Shown: positions 55,647 through 64,000 of the stretch, piece by piece | Position numbering within the stretch: position 1 is the first letter of the stretch | Layout of the letters: each line of letters opens with the position of its first letter | From: Methylopila sp. Yamaguchi | Lineage (GTDB): Bacteria > Pseudomonadota > Alphaproteobacteria > Rhizobiales > Methylopilaceae | Reading direction: 5' to 3' | Length of the DNA stretch: 64,000 bases | Assembly: GCF_002897035.1 (NCBI RefSeq) | Contig: NZ_BAUX01000011.1 | Coordinates: 62,001 to 126,000 of the forward strand | Notes under the pieces: generated by a model | What the model was told of the DNA's origin: nothing | The model's database searches: none | What the model saw: only the letters and a program-made list of their open reading frames with translations | Position numbers and translations under genes: made by a program

Positions 55647-56416
55647 TCTCTCTGACACGCCGCCGGCTCCTGATCGGGAGCGGCCTCGGAGCGGGCGCGC
55701 TTGCTCTCGGAGGCTGCGACCTGCTGGAGCCGAACGATCAGACCCAGGCGGTCCTCCGGTCGGCCGAGACGCTGACGATGAAGATCCAGCGACTGCTTCA
55801 GGGTCGAGGGGCGCTCGCGCGCGAGTACTCGGAGGCCGACATCTCGCCGACGTTCCGCGTGAACGGGACGAGCGCGCCCGACATCGACGAGTATGCGCGG
55901 CTCCTCGAAGGCAAGTTCGTGGACTGGCGGCTGAAGATCGACGGCCTCGTTGAGCGGCCGCAGGCGTTCTCGCTGGCGGAGCTGAAGGCGCTTCCGGCGC
56001 GCACACAGATCACCCGTCACGATTGCGTCGAGGGGTGGAGCGCCATCGGCAAGTGGACCGGCGTTCCGCTCGGAGGCCTGCTGGATAGGGTCGGGATCAA
56101 GCCTTCGGCGCGATACGTCGTGTTCCATTGCGCCGACGAGCTGGAGAAGACCCTCGACGGCAGCGGCCGCTATTATGAAAGCGTCGATCTGATCGACGCC
56201 TTCCACCCGCAGACGATCCTCGCCTACGCGATGAACGGCCAGGACCTGTCCGTGGGGCACGGCGCGCCGCTGCGACTGCGGGTCGAGCGCCAGCTCGGCT
56301 ACAAGCAGGCGAAGTATCTGATGCGGATCGAGGTCGTCGACAGCTTCGCCTCCTTCTGGGGCGGCGGCGGCGGTTACTGGGAGGACCGCGGTTACGAGTG
56401 GTACGCGGGGATCTGA
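55643..56416 (+). CDS. Periplasmic molybdopterin-dependent oxidoreductase (sulfite oxidase/YedY family), Tat lipoprotein
   Basis: 257 residues. The N-terminus is a Tat signal (LTRRRLLIGSGLGAGAL) with a lipobox, LALGGC, Cys25. The Mo-binding domain has RHDCVEGWSAIGKW, with Cys128 as the molybdenum ligand, and GHGAPLRLRVERQLGYKQAK near the C-terminus. Members reduce or oxidise small S- or N-compounds, or repair methionine sulfoxide. The substrate is unknown. It is coupled to the cytochrome b, which replaces MsrQ here. Confidence 0.9.
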   Translation: MISLTRRRLLIGSGLGAGALALGGCDLLEPNDQTQAVLRSAETLTMKIQRLLQGRGALAREYSEADISPTFRVNGTSAPDIDEYARLLEGKFVDWRLKIDGLVERPQAFSLAELKALPARTQITRHDCVEGWSAIGKWTGVPLGGLLDRVGIKPSARYVVFHCADELEKTLDGSGRYYESVDLIDAFHPQTILAYAMNGQDLSVGHGAPLRLRVERQLGYKQAKYLMRIEVVDSFASFWGGGGGYWEDRGYEWYAGI

Positions 56417-56513
56417 CCGGACGGTCGGTCCGCCCTGTCATGGTCAGCGCCTTTGAAGGGATCCCGCCTGATCCTAACGGAGCGCCGGCTCTACCCCGGG
56501 AGGGATCAAGACG

Positions 56514-56948
56514 ATGAACATGCAAAGCGCGATCAGAATCCTTGTGATCGGCGGTTTCGCCGTCGCGGGCGTAAAGGCCGCACTCGCGGACACGCGCGCG
56601 GACACCGAGGCGCCCGCCTTCTGGGGAGCGCCAACGGTGGACGGCGGGAAGTGCTGCGCGAGCCTCGGAGAGGTCCGAGAGAACATCGACCGGATCGACG
56701 CCGCTCTCATCGCACTGATGGCGGAACGCGGTCGCTACGTGCACGAAGCCGCCCGGTTCAAGCCGAACCCGGCCGCCGTCGAGGATAAGGCTCGGGTCGA
56801 GGCGATCATCCGCAAGGTCCGAAGGCTCGCCGAGGAGCGGAAGCTGAACCCCGGCGTCGCGGAGACGACGTATCGGGCGATGACCGCGGGCTTCGCCGAG
56901 GACGAGCGCCGGGTCGCCGCCGAGATGATGCGCCATCCGGCGCGCTGA
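56514..56948 (+). CDS. Exported chorismate mutase-like (AroQ/PchB-type) protein
   Basis: 144 residues from the ATG at 56514 (GGGAGGG upstream). A signal peptide (MNMQSAIRILVIGGFAVAG, cut near LAD) precedes an AroQ helical domain at about 48-138: CASLGEVRENIDRIDAALIALMAERG (in parts) and AARFKPNPAAVEDKARVEAI. The CxSLxxVRxxIDxID pattern is closer to PchB (isochorismate pyruvate lyase) than to CM of the shikimate pathway. Export makes a cytoplasmic biosynthetic role unlikely. It follows the Mo enzyme by 97 bases. Confidence 0.8.
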   Translation: MNMQSAIRILVIGGFAVAGVKAALADTRADTEAPAFWGAPTVDGGKCCASLGEVRENIDRIDAALIALMAERGRYVHEAARFKPNPAAVEDKARVEAIIRKVRRLAEERKLNPGVAETTYRAMTAGFAEDERRVAAEMMRHPAR

Positions 56949-57052
56949 AGCGCGGGCCGACTGGTTCGCGCTTAGGACCATCACCGCGGAGCGTACTACC
57001 GCTCGAACCCGCGCGGCCGCCGGGCCAAGCGCCAGCGTCGCGCGGCGTCACG

Positions 57053-60000
57053 ATGACGCGAGCGGCCGTGGCGGGTAGTATCCCCGTCGCCACTTCTTCG
57101 TGTTCAAGTCGGTGGCGGCGCAGGACGGTCCAGTTGGAACCAGCAAGTGGAGAAACGAACAAGGCGTCGGCACTGATCGCGAGCGGCGAGTTCCCCGCGT
57201 TCGTGCGCGATTGCGTCTGGAGTGACACGCCGCTCGGTCCAATGAGCAGTTGGCCGCCCGCCCTCCGCACGACCGTCGAACTGATGCTCGCGTCCCGACA
57301 AGCGATGTGCCTGGCTTGGGGGCCTGAGCTCACGCTCATTTACAACGACGCCTACGCCCCCGTGCTCGGCCTCAAGCATCCTGCGGCGATCGGCCGACCT
57401 ATCCAGCAGGTCTGGTCCGACGTCTGGGCCGACATCGAACCCATGATCCGACACGCGCTCTCGGGTCAGGCTGTGTGGTTCGAAGAGCTTCATCTCGTCA
57501 TGGAGCGAAACGGCTACCCCGAAGACACGTGGTGGCAGGTCTCGTACAGCCCGGCGCGCGACGACGAGGGCCGCATCGTCGGCATGCTGAACGTCGCCAC
57601 CGAGATGACGGGCAAGGTGCAGATCGAGGCGGCGCTCCGCGCGAGCGAGGCGCGGCTCCGCTTTCTGAGCGAGCTCGACGAGGCGCTCCGCTCGTCGCGG
57701 GACGCGCCGGCGGCCATGCTCGCGGCCGCCGAGCTGCTCGCGCTGCGGCTTGGCGCTACGCGCTGCGCCTATGCCGACGTCGATCCCGACAACGACCGCT
57801 TCGTCATCCGCAACGATTTTTCGGCGCCGGGCGTCGCGACTTCGGCCGGAACTTACCGGCTCGACCTTTTCGGTTCTCGCGCCTCCGCCGACATGCGTCA
57901 CGGGCGAACGCTGGTCGTGGCCGACGTCTCGGAGGAGCTCGCTCCCGAGGACGGCCGCGACATGTTCCAGTCGATCGGGATCAACGCGGTCGTATGCTGT
58001 CCGCTGATCAAGCAGGGGCGCCTCGCGGCCATGATGGCGGTTCATCAAGACCGGCCGCGGCAGTGGCAGGACGACGAGGTCGCCCTGGTCGAAGCGGTGG
58101 TCGAGCGGTGCTGGGCGCACATCGAGCGGGCGGGCTCGGAGGCGAGGCTGCGCGAAAGCGAAGAACGCCTCCGGCTGTCCGTCGAGCACGCGGAGATCGG
58201 CTTCTGGGACGTCGACCTCGTCCGCAACGAACTCATCTGGCCGCCGAGGACCAAGGCGCTGTTCGGGATCAGTCCCGACGTGCCGGTGACGATGGCGGAC
58301 TTCTACGGCGGGCTGCACCCGGACGACCGCGACATCACCAGCGAGGCCTTCGCCGCCTCGGCCGACCCTGCGCGCCGCGCCGTCTATGACGTCGAGTACC
58401 GAACGATCGGCAAAGAGGACGGCGTCGTTCGCTGGGTCGCCGCCAAAGGCCGCGGCGTATTCGACGACACGCGAGACGAAGCCCGCTGCATCCGCGTCGC
58501 CGGCACAGCCGTCGACATTTCCGCGCGCAAGCGGGCCGAGGAGGAACTGCGCGCTCTCAACACCCAGCTCGAGCAGCGCGTAACCGAGCGTACGCTCGAG
58601 CTGCGCCGCTTCCGTGACATCGTCGACGCGACCCGCTCCCCAATCTGCGCCTTCGACGCCGACTACCGGCTGATCGCGTTCAATAGAATGCACAACGCCG
58701 AGTTCCGCCGCGTCAACGGCTTCGACACGAAGCTGGGCGACGTCTTGCCAGACCTGTTCATCCCCGAGCAGCGCGAGGTCATGCGCGCCTTGATGACCCG
58801 CGCGCTGAGCGGGGAAAGCTTCACGGTCGTGGAGCAGTTCGGCCGGCCGGAGTACGGCACACCATTCTGGGAGATCACCTACACGCCGCTGTTGGATGAG
58901 GACGGCCGCGTCATAGGGGCTTTTCATCTGGCGCTCGACATCTCGGATCGCCTTCGCGCAGAGGCCGAACTCGAGACCGCCCAGGAGGCGCTCCGCCAAA
59001 GTCAGAAGATGGAGGCCATGGGCCAGCTGACTGGCGGCGTCGCGCACGACTTCAACAATCTGCTGACGCCAATCGTTGGATCGCTCGACCTGCTTCAGCG
59101 CAGAGGCGTCGGCGGCGAACGCGAGCAAAGGCTGATCGCGGGCGCGATCCAGTCGGCGGAGCGCGCCAAGACGCTCGTTCAGCGGCTGCTGGCCTTCGCG
59201 CGCCGTCAGCCGCTTCAGCCAGTTCCCGTCGACGTCGCCGCCCTCGTCAACGGCATGGCGGATCTTCTCTCAAGCACGACCGGGCCGCAGGTGCGGGTCG
59301 TAGTGAACATCGCCGAGGATTTGCCCCCCGCTAAGGCCGATCCCAACCAACTCGAGATGGCGCTCCTCAATTTGGGCGTGAACGCGCGCGACGCGATGCT
59401 CGACGGAGGGACGCTTCGGATCACGGCGACCCGCGAAAGCATGCGCCAGTCCCGGGGCGATCTCCGGCGCGGACAGTACGTCCGCCTGTCGGTCGCCGAT
59501 ACAGGCGTCGGCATGGACGAGGCGACGCTCGCCCGGGCCGTGGAACCCTTCTTCTCGACCAAAGGCATCGGCAAAGGAACGGGGCTCGGATTGTCCATGG
59601 CGCACGGGCTTGTGGCCCAATTGGGCGGGGCGCTCACCATCGAGAGCCAGCTTGGCGTTGGGACGAATGTGGAGCTTTGGCTGCCCGTCAGCCCGAACAT
59701 CGTCACGGCGACGGAAGCGCTGGCGGCGCCCCTCGCTTCGCTCGTTGAGCGGGGACTGGCCCTTCTGGTGGATGACGAAGAGGTTGTCCGGGCGAGCACC
59801 GCGGACATGCTGGAGGAGCTTGGCTACCGGGTTCAGGAGGCTTCGTCCGCCGAGGCGGCGCTGGCGTTGGTTGCAGAGGGGGCACGGCCGGATCTGCTCG
59901 TCACGGACCACTTGATGCCGGGCATGACCGGGGTCGATCTCGCGCGCGTGCTGAAAGAGCGGCTGCCTGACCTGCCGGTGCTCATCGTCTCCGGTTATGC

Positions 60001-60133
60001 CGACGCCGAAGGCATCGCGCCGGACCTGCCACGCCTCACCAAACCGTTTCGAAGCGCGGAGTTGGCGGCGAGCGTGATGGGACTGACCATCTATGCGGGC
60101 GCCTCAAAAACCCATGGGTTCACCCCCACGTGA
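57053..60133 (+). CDS. Hybrid sensor histidine kinase / response regulator (PAS-GAF-PAS-PAS)
   Basis: Up to 1026 residues, no membrane helix. PAS at about 45-190 (SDTPLGPMSSWPPALRTTVE), GAF at 205-365 (AVVCCPLIKQGRLAAMMAVH), two PAS domains at 375-505 and 525-635, HisKA ([20 protein letters not shown], phospho-His), HATPase (DTGVGMDEATLARAVEPFFS, in parts) and a C-terminal receiver with TDHLMPGMTG. The start is uncertain: the first 27 codons have little character and a TTG at 57134 is an alternative. The HDFNN kinase class often works with a detached regulator. Confidence 0.9.
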   Translation: MTRAAVAGSIPVATSSCSSRWRRRTVQLEPASGETNKASALIASGEFPAFVRDCVWSDTPLGPMSSWPPALRTTVELMLASRQAMCLAWGPELTLIYNDAYAPVLGLKHPAAIGRPIQQVWSDVWADIEPMIRHALSGQAVWFEELHLVMERNGYPEDTWWQVSYSPARDDEGRIVGMLNVATEMTGKVQIEAALRASEARLRFLSELDEALRSSRDAPAAMLAAAELLALRLGATRCAYADVDPDNDRFVIRNDFSAPGVATSAGTYRLDLFGSRASADMRHGRTLVVADVSEELAPEDGRDMFQSIGINAVVCCPLIKQGRLAAMMAVHQDRPRQWQDDEVALVEAVVERCWAHIERAGSEARLRESEERLRLSVEHAEIGFWDVDLVRNELIWPPRTKALFGISPDVPVTMADFYGGLHPDDRDITSEAFAASADPARRAVYDVEYRTIGKEDGVVRWVAAKGRGVFDDTRDEARCIRVAGTAVDISARKRAEEELRALNTQLEQRVTERTLELRRFRDIVDATRSPICAFDADYRLIAFNRMHNAEFRRVNGFDTKLGDVLPDLFIPEQREVMRALMTRALSGESFTVVEQFGRPEYGTPFWEITYTPLLDEDGRVIGAFHLALDISDRLRAEAELETAQEALRQSQKMEAMGQLTGGVAHDFNNLLTPIVGSLDLLQRRGVGGEREQRLIAGAIQSAERAKTLVQRLLAFARRQPLQPVPVDVAALVNGMADLLSSTTGPQVRVVVNIAEDLPPAKADPNQLEMALLNLGVNARDAMLDGGTLRITATRESMRQSRGDLRRGQYVRLSVADTGVGMDEATLARAVEPFFSTKGIGKGTGLGLSMAHGLVAQLGGALTIESQLGVGTNVELWLPVSPNIVTATEALAAPLASLVERGLALLVDDEEVVRASTADMLEELGYRVQEASSAEAALALVAEGARPDLLVTDHLMPGMTGVDLARVLKERLPDLPVLIVSGYADAEGIAPDLPRLTKPFRSAELAASVMGLTIYAGASKTHGFTPT

Positions 60134-60517
60134 CCGCGGGGGCTTACCCAGAAGCGCAAATGAAGGCGAGGTTCAGCCCTCTTTCTCTCGCCGTGCTCCT
60201 TGCTCGGCAGGCTGACGGGTTGTTGATCGAGAGCATTCGAGGGATGGAGCACTTGTGCGATGGCCCTTCGCGGCCGCTCACCGCCCGACCGATTTCGCTT
60301 CGTGGATGCTATCAACCCGTGGAAAAAGGCTCGGTCAGTCTAAAAAGAACGGCCGCGATGATAAAAATAATAATGCTGCTTTTCCGTTTGCAGGGAGCTG
60401 CGGCCGCTTGGGCGGCTTAAGCCCGAGACCCCACTAGCGGCTTCAACCAGCCGCGCGGGCTGGTCGACGTTCGTGTCGGCCCAAGCCAGCAAGAAGCAGC
60501 TTTGACGAGCGTGCCGC
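60134..60517. other. Intergenic region between two hybrid kinases
   Basis: No gene is recognised. A patch at 60350-60385 is strongly AT-rich (ATAAAAATAATAATG) and unlike the rest of the window. Near the stop of the first kinase CCCCC and GGGGG arms form a hairpin without a T-run. Confidence 0.4.
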
Positions 60518-62695
60518 ATGACCGAACTGAACACGAAGACCCTCTCGAAGATCCTCGACAGCGCGATCGACACTGGGATTATCACTCTCGACGCTCAGGG
60601 CTTTGTCGTCGCTTGGAACGCCGGGGCCGAGCGGCTGCTCGGTTGGACTGAAGCCGAGATGAAAGGAGCTTCCCTCGATCGCCTTTTCGAGGCCGAGGAT
60701 GTCCAATCCGGACGGCTCGCCGCCGAGATCCAGGACGCGGCTCGCCATGGACGCGGCGGCCAGGAGGGGTGGCGCATCCGCAAGGACGGCGAACGGATCT
60801 GGGCGATCGGGGAAATGGCTCCCATCCGTGAGGGCGATGGTCCGATCGAAGGGTTCGTCAAGATCGTCAGGGATCGCACCGATTGGAAGCGCGCCGAGAC
60901 CGCTCTCCAGGAAGAGACCCGCATTCTAGGCGTCCTGCAGCGCGCCGGTTCGGCCTTGAACCGCGAACCCGACCTGGATCGCCTCGTCCAAGCCGTGACC
61001 GACGCCGGCGTCGAGCTGACCCGGGCGCAGTTCGGAGCCTTCTTCTACAATGTCCTGAACGAGGCGGGCGAGAGCTACATGCTCTACACCCTCTCCGGCG
61101 CGCCCCGGTCGGCGTTCGCCTCGTTTCCGATGCCGCGCAACACCGCCGTGTTCGCGCCGACGTTCGACGGAGCGGGCATCGTCCGGTCCGACGACGTCAC
61201 GCAGGATCCACGCTACGGCCTCAACACGCCGCGCCGCGGCATGCCCGAGGGCCATCTCCCGGTGCGCAGCTATCTGGCCGTGCCGGTATTCTCACGGTCG
61301 GGCGAAGTCCTCGGCGGCCTGTTCTTCGGTCATTCATCCATCGGCGTGTTCGACGAGCGCTCGGAGCGCGGCCTGGTCAGCCTCGCCGCTGAAGCGGGCG
61401 TCGCCATCGACAACGCCGCGCTCACCAAAGCTGCTCAACGTGAACTCGCCGAGCGCAGGCGCGCCGAGGAGGCGTTGCAGGCGCTGAACGCCACCCTCGA
61501 ACAGCAAGTGGCCGAACGGACCGAGGCGCTGCGCCGCAACGAGGCGGCGCTTCGCCAGTCGCAGAAGATGGAGGCCGTCGGCCAGTTGACGGGCGGCATC
61601 GCCCACGACTTCAACAACCTTCTGCAGGTCGTCGTCGGCAACCTCGAAACGCTTCAGCGAAATCTCGGCGACTCGTCGCCGCGCCTGGCTCGCGCCACCG
61701 CCAACGCTATGAAGGGCGCGCAACGGGCGGCCGCCCTGACCCAAAGGCTTTTGGCCTTCTCACGCCGGCAGCCGCTGGATCCTAAGCCAGCCAATCTCAA
61801 CACGCTGGTTGGGGGACTGTCGGAGCTCCTGCAACGCACCCTCGGCGAAGCGATCGCCATCGAGACGGTTCAGGCGGCCGGCCTTTGGCAGGTCGAGGTC
61901 GACGCCAACGAACTGGAAGCCGCCGTTCTCAACCTGGCGGTGAACGCGCGCGACGCGATGCCGGAAGGTGGAAAGCTCACGATTGAGACGGCCAACGCCT
62001 CTATCGATGAGGCCTATACGGCCGCGCACGCCGAGGTGGTCCCGGGCCAGTATGTCGTGGTCTCGGTGTCGGACACCGGCGTGGGAATGGACGCCTCGAC
62101 CCTCGCCCACGCGTTCGAGCCCTTCTTCACCACAAAACCCGTCGGAAAGGGCACCGGGCTGGGCCTCAGCCAGGTCTATGGCTTCGTTAAACAGTCGGGC
62201 GGCCACGTGATGATCTATTCGGAGGTGGGCCAGGGTTCGACGGTCAAGATCTACCTTCCCAGGCTCATTGGGGGCGCAGCTTCGTTCACGGCTGACGAAG
62301 CGGGCCCCATTCCGGAAAGCGGAACCGAAGAAACGATCCTGGTGCTCGAGGACGACGACGACGTCCGGACCTATTCGGTCGAGTGCCTGCGCGAGCTGGG
62401 TTACCGTGTGGTCGAGGCTCACGACGGTCCATCGGCGTTGCGGCTGCTCGAGCGGCAGACCCGCGTCGACCTGCTGTTTACGGATGTGGTGCTTCCTGGG
62501 GGAATGACCGGGGCAGAGGTCGCCGCGCAGGCCCGCGTGCTCCGACCCGATCTGAAAGTGCTGTTCACCACTGGCTACGCCCGTAACGCGATCGTTCATC
62601 ACGGTCGGCTGGATCAGGGCGTTCAGCTGATCACCAAACCGTTCAGCTACAGCGATCTGGCCGGAAAGGTGCGCGACGTACTCGATCGCATGTGA
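60518..62695 (+). CDS. Hybrid sensor histidine kinase / response regulator (PAS-GAF)
   Basis: 725 residues, cytoplasmic. PAS at about 8-125 ([20 protein letters not shown]), GAF at 140-305 ([20 protein letters not shown]), coiled-coil, HisKA ([20 protein letters not shown]), HATPase ([41 protein letters not shown]) and a receiver ([20 protein letters not shown]). The kinase core is very similar in layout to the preceding gene, so the pair may come from duplication. The input signals are unknown. Confidence 0.92.
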   Translation: MTELNTKTLSKILDSAIDTGIITLDAQGFVVAWNAGAERLLGWTEAEMKGASLDRLFEAEDVQSGRLAAEIQDAARHGRGGQEGWRIRKDGERIWAIGEMAPIREGDGPIEGFVKIVRDRTDWKRAETALQEETRILGVLQRAGSALNREPDLDRLVQAVTDAGVELTRAQFGAFFYNVLNEAGESYMLYTLSGAPRSAFASFPMPRNTAVFAPTFDGAGIVRSDDVTQDPRYGLNTPRRGMPEGHLPVRSYLAVPVFSRSGEVLGGLFFGHSSIGVFDERSERGLVSLAAEAGVAIDNAALTKAAQRELAERRRAEEALQALNATLEQQVAERTEALRRNEAALRQSQKMEAVGQLTGGIAHDFNNLLQVVVGNLETLQRNLGDSSPRLARATANAMKGAQRAAALTQRLLAFSRRQPLDPKPANLNTLVGGLSELLQRTLGEAIAIETVQAAGLWQVEVDANELEAAVLNLAVNARDAMPEGGKLTIETANASIDEAYTAAHAEVVPGQYVVVSVSDTGVGMDASTLAHAFEPFFTTKPVGKGTGLGLSQVYGFVKQSGGHVMIYSEVGQGSTVKIYLPRLIGGAASFTADEAGPIPESGTEETILVLEDDDDVRTYSVECLRELGYRVVEAHDGPSALRLLERQTRVDLLFTDVVLPGGMTGAEVAAQARVLRPDLKVLFTTGYARNAIVHHGRLDQGVQLITKPFSYSDLAGKVRDVLDRM

Positions 62696-62856
62696 CGGGA
62701 TCGGCCAGCGTGCGACGAGCTCCGGGTTCGACGTCCGAGCGTTGGTCGCGATGCGCTTACACGACGCGGAGGCGAAGCTACGCCGTTCGCTGAACGCGCG
62801 GGCGGCGCTGTCGCCTGAACACCCCGCCTTAACCGCGGCCGGCCACGCTCTCGTCC

Positions 62857-63798
62857 ATGACGAGACGCCCGCGGCCGCCACGCGAGATCAAACGCTCAAC
62901 CGACGCCGTCGACGCCGCGGTCTCGAGCGGCGTTCGCGTCCGCCGTCGCGACGCGCGCCAGGCCGAGCTCTTCACGACCGGTTTCATCCCGCCGTGCAAG
63001 CCGACGCTGCGGCCGAAGGCGCCGTCGGGCATGCGGTGGCAGTTCGAGATCAAGCACGACGGCTATCGCGCGCAGTGTCACGTCGCCGGAGACAACGTCC
63101 GGATCTTCACGAAGAGCGGGTTCGACTGGGCGGCCCGTATGCCGGCGATCGGCGCCGCGCTCCGGAAGCTGCCTGTGGCGGACGCCGTGATCGACGGCGA
63201 GGCCGTGATGGAGGCGCCCGACGGCGTGACCGATTTCTTCGCGCTCCACGCCGCACTGGCGGCGAAGAGCGCGCCCCGCGCCTTCCTCTACGCCTTCGAC
63301 CTGCTGCACCTGGACGGCGAGGATCTCCGCGCCCTGCCCCTCGATGAGCGCCGGCTGCTGCTGGAGGATCTCCTGACCGACGCGCCGCCGGCGCTCCGCT
63401 TCAGCGAGCACGTGCTGTCCGACGGGCCGGCCGTCTTCGAGGCCGCGCAGGCGCTCGGTCTTGAGGGCGTGGTGGCGAAGGTCCGGGACTCGCCCTATCG
63501 CTCCGGCCGGAGCGACACCTGGCTGAAGATCAAGAGCACGAAGGTCAGGACCTTCGTCGTCACGGGCTACGACCCCGACGGCTCCCACGGGGTCCGCTCG
63601 CTCATGATCGCGGAGCGCGACGGCACGAGGCTGATCCCCGCGGGCTCCGTCGGCTCGGGGCTGACGGCCGCCACCAGCCGCGACCTGCGCCGTCGCCTCG
63701 ACGCTGGCGAGACGATCAGCGTCGAGGTCGAATACCGCGGCCGCACGCCGAGCGGGGGGCTGCGTCACGCGGCGCTTGCGGGAATTCCGGAGCACTGA
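62857..63798 (+). CDS. ATP-dependent DNA ligase (stand-alone LigD ligase-type)
   Basis: 313 residues. The nucleotidyl-transferase domain has motif I with the AMP-accepting Lys66 (FEIKHDGYRAQ), motif III (YAFDLLHLDG), motif IV (LEGVVAKVRDSPYRSGRS, EGVVAK) and motif V (TWLKIKS), then an OB-fold domain (about 220-313) ending SVEVEYRGRTPSGGLRHA. It lacks the polymerase and phosphoesterase domains of full LigD. In rhizobia such stand-alone ligases may work in Ku-dependent end joining. No ku gene is in the window. Confidence 0.92.
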   Translation: MTRRPRPPREIKRSTDAVDAAVSSGVRVRRRDARQAELFTTGFIPPCKPTLRPKAPSGMRWQFEIKHDGYRAQCHVAGDNVRIFTKSGFDWAARMPAIGAALRKLPVADAVIDGEAVMEAPDGVTDFFALHAALAAKSAPRAFLYAFDLLHLDGEDLRALPLDERRLLLEDLLTDAPPALRFSEHVLSDGPAVFEAAQALGLEGVVAKVRDSPYRSGRSDTWLKIKSTKVRTFVVTGYDPDGSHGVRSLMIAERDGTRLIPAGSVGSGLTAATSRDLRRRLDAGETISVEVEYRGRTPSGGLRHAALAGIPEH

Positions 63799-63948
63799 AG
63801 CGTCCGCAACGTGTTCCCCCTGAGCCGCTTTGAGTTTGCGATGGCGCTCCCATGGACCGATCGTCGCTGCAATTCGCTGGAACATTCGCCGCACGGGTTC
63901 GTTTGCCCCGCACGCGCCGCAGCATCTTGCGGTCCAGTGGAGGGCGAC

Positions 63949-64000
63949 ATGACGAATATCTCAGGCCATGAAGTTGAAAGACATCCAGCATTTGCTGCGA
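63949..64000 (+). CDS. Start of a gene running off the right edge
   Basis: A GTGGAGGGCGAC ribosome site precedes an ATG at 63949 (MTNISGHEVERHPAFAA...). In another frame an ATG at 63968 gives MKLKDIQHLLR. The first has the better ribosome site. Too little is visible to say more. Confidence 0.35.
   Translation, partial: MTNISGHEVERHPAFAA

Noticed and set aside
57104-59128. 674-codon minus-strand open frame opposite the first hybrid kinase
   Set aside because: Antisense shadow; the plus-strand frame has PAS, GAF, kinase and receiver motifs.

Overview
This is a GC-rich chromosomal window from an alphaproteobacterium, most likely a Hyphomicrobiales (Rhizobiales) member. The evidence is an aroA of the CP4-like class II type followed by cmk, an FYDLN-type (TIGR02300) acidic zinc-ribbon protein, DUF2924/serine-recombinase and DUF6894 families typical of this order, and many FixJ/NodW-style regulators. 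The genus cannot be fixed from sequence alone.

Layout. 0-6.7 kb: end of a chemotaxis receptor, a three-gene phospholipid operon (CDP-alcohol phosphatidyltransferase, acyltransferase, phosphatidate cytidylyltransferase), a uracil-DNA glycosylase and a tripartite tricarboxylate transporter (tctCBA). 6.9-14.5 kb: a bd-type quinol oxidase operon with a small extra gene between cydA and cydB, a zinc metallopeptidase, pseudoazurin, and aroA-cmk. 14.6-16.7 kb: tRNA-Ala(GGC) followed by a damaged serine-recombinase/DUF2924 module. 16.7-29 kb: a stress region (UvrA paralogue, DJ-1 protein, quinone oxidoreductase, thioredoxin 2, histone-fold protein, LLM oxidoreductase, host-attachment-type protein, a duplicated-domain protein of unknown function, PRC-barrel, Kef-type antiporter, BON protein). 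The intergenic gaps from 21.2 to 29 kb carry repeated TGAC-N4-GTCA palindromes that match the FNR/FixK consensus. 29.3-32.3 kb: a gene graveyard with DUF6894, a FeeM-type acyltransferase, a heme-oxygenase-like protein and a phage terminase piece, all broken. 32.3-36 kb: a Hsp20-Lon operon and two small proteins. 36.7-42.9 kb: a two-component pair, a LysR/hydrolase divergent pair, and remnants of a LysR regulator and an efflux outer-membrane protein. 42.9-48.2 kb: a probable five-gene operon (monooxygenase-like, PfpI, aldo/keto reductase, glycosyltransferase, glycogen debranching-type glucosidase) with another FNR-like site in front. 49-64 kb: a hydrolase, a PAS kinase plus FixJ-type regulator plus single receiver, a membrane cytochrome b / molybdopterin enzyme pair, an exported chorismate-mutase-like protein, two large hybrid kinases, and a stand-alone LigD-type DNA ligase.

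How it works together. The most coherent theme is a putative low-oxygen or redox stress regulon. FNR-like boxes sit in front of protective proteins for DNA (histone fold), thiols (thioredoxin), envelope (BON, PRC-barrel, antiporter) and carbon storage. At two genes the box, a CA[G/C]AAT hexamer and the start codon share exactly the same spacing, which predicts leaderless transcripts. No Crp/Fnr-family regulator is encoded in the window. The second theme is decay: at least eight broken genes lie between 15 and 43 kb.
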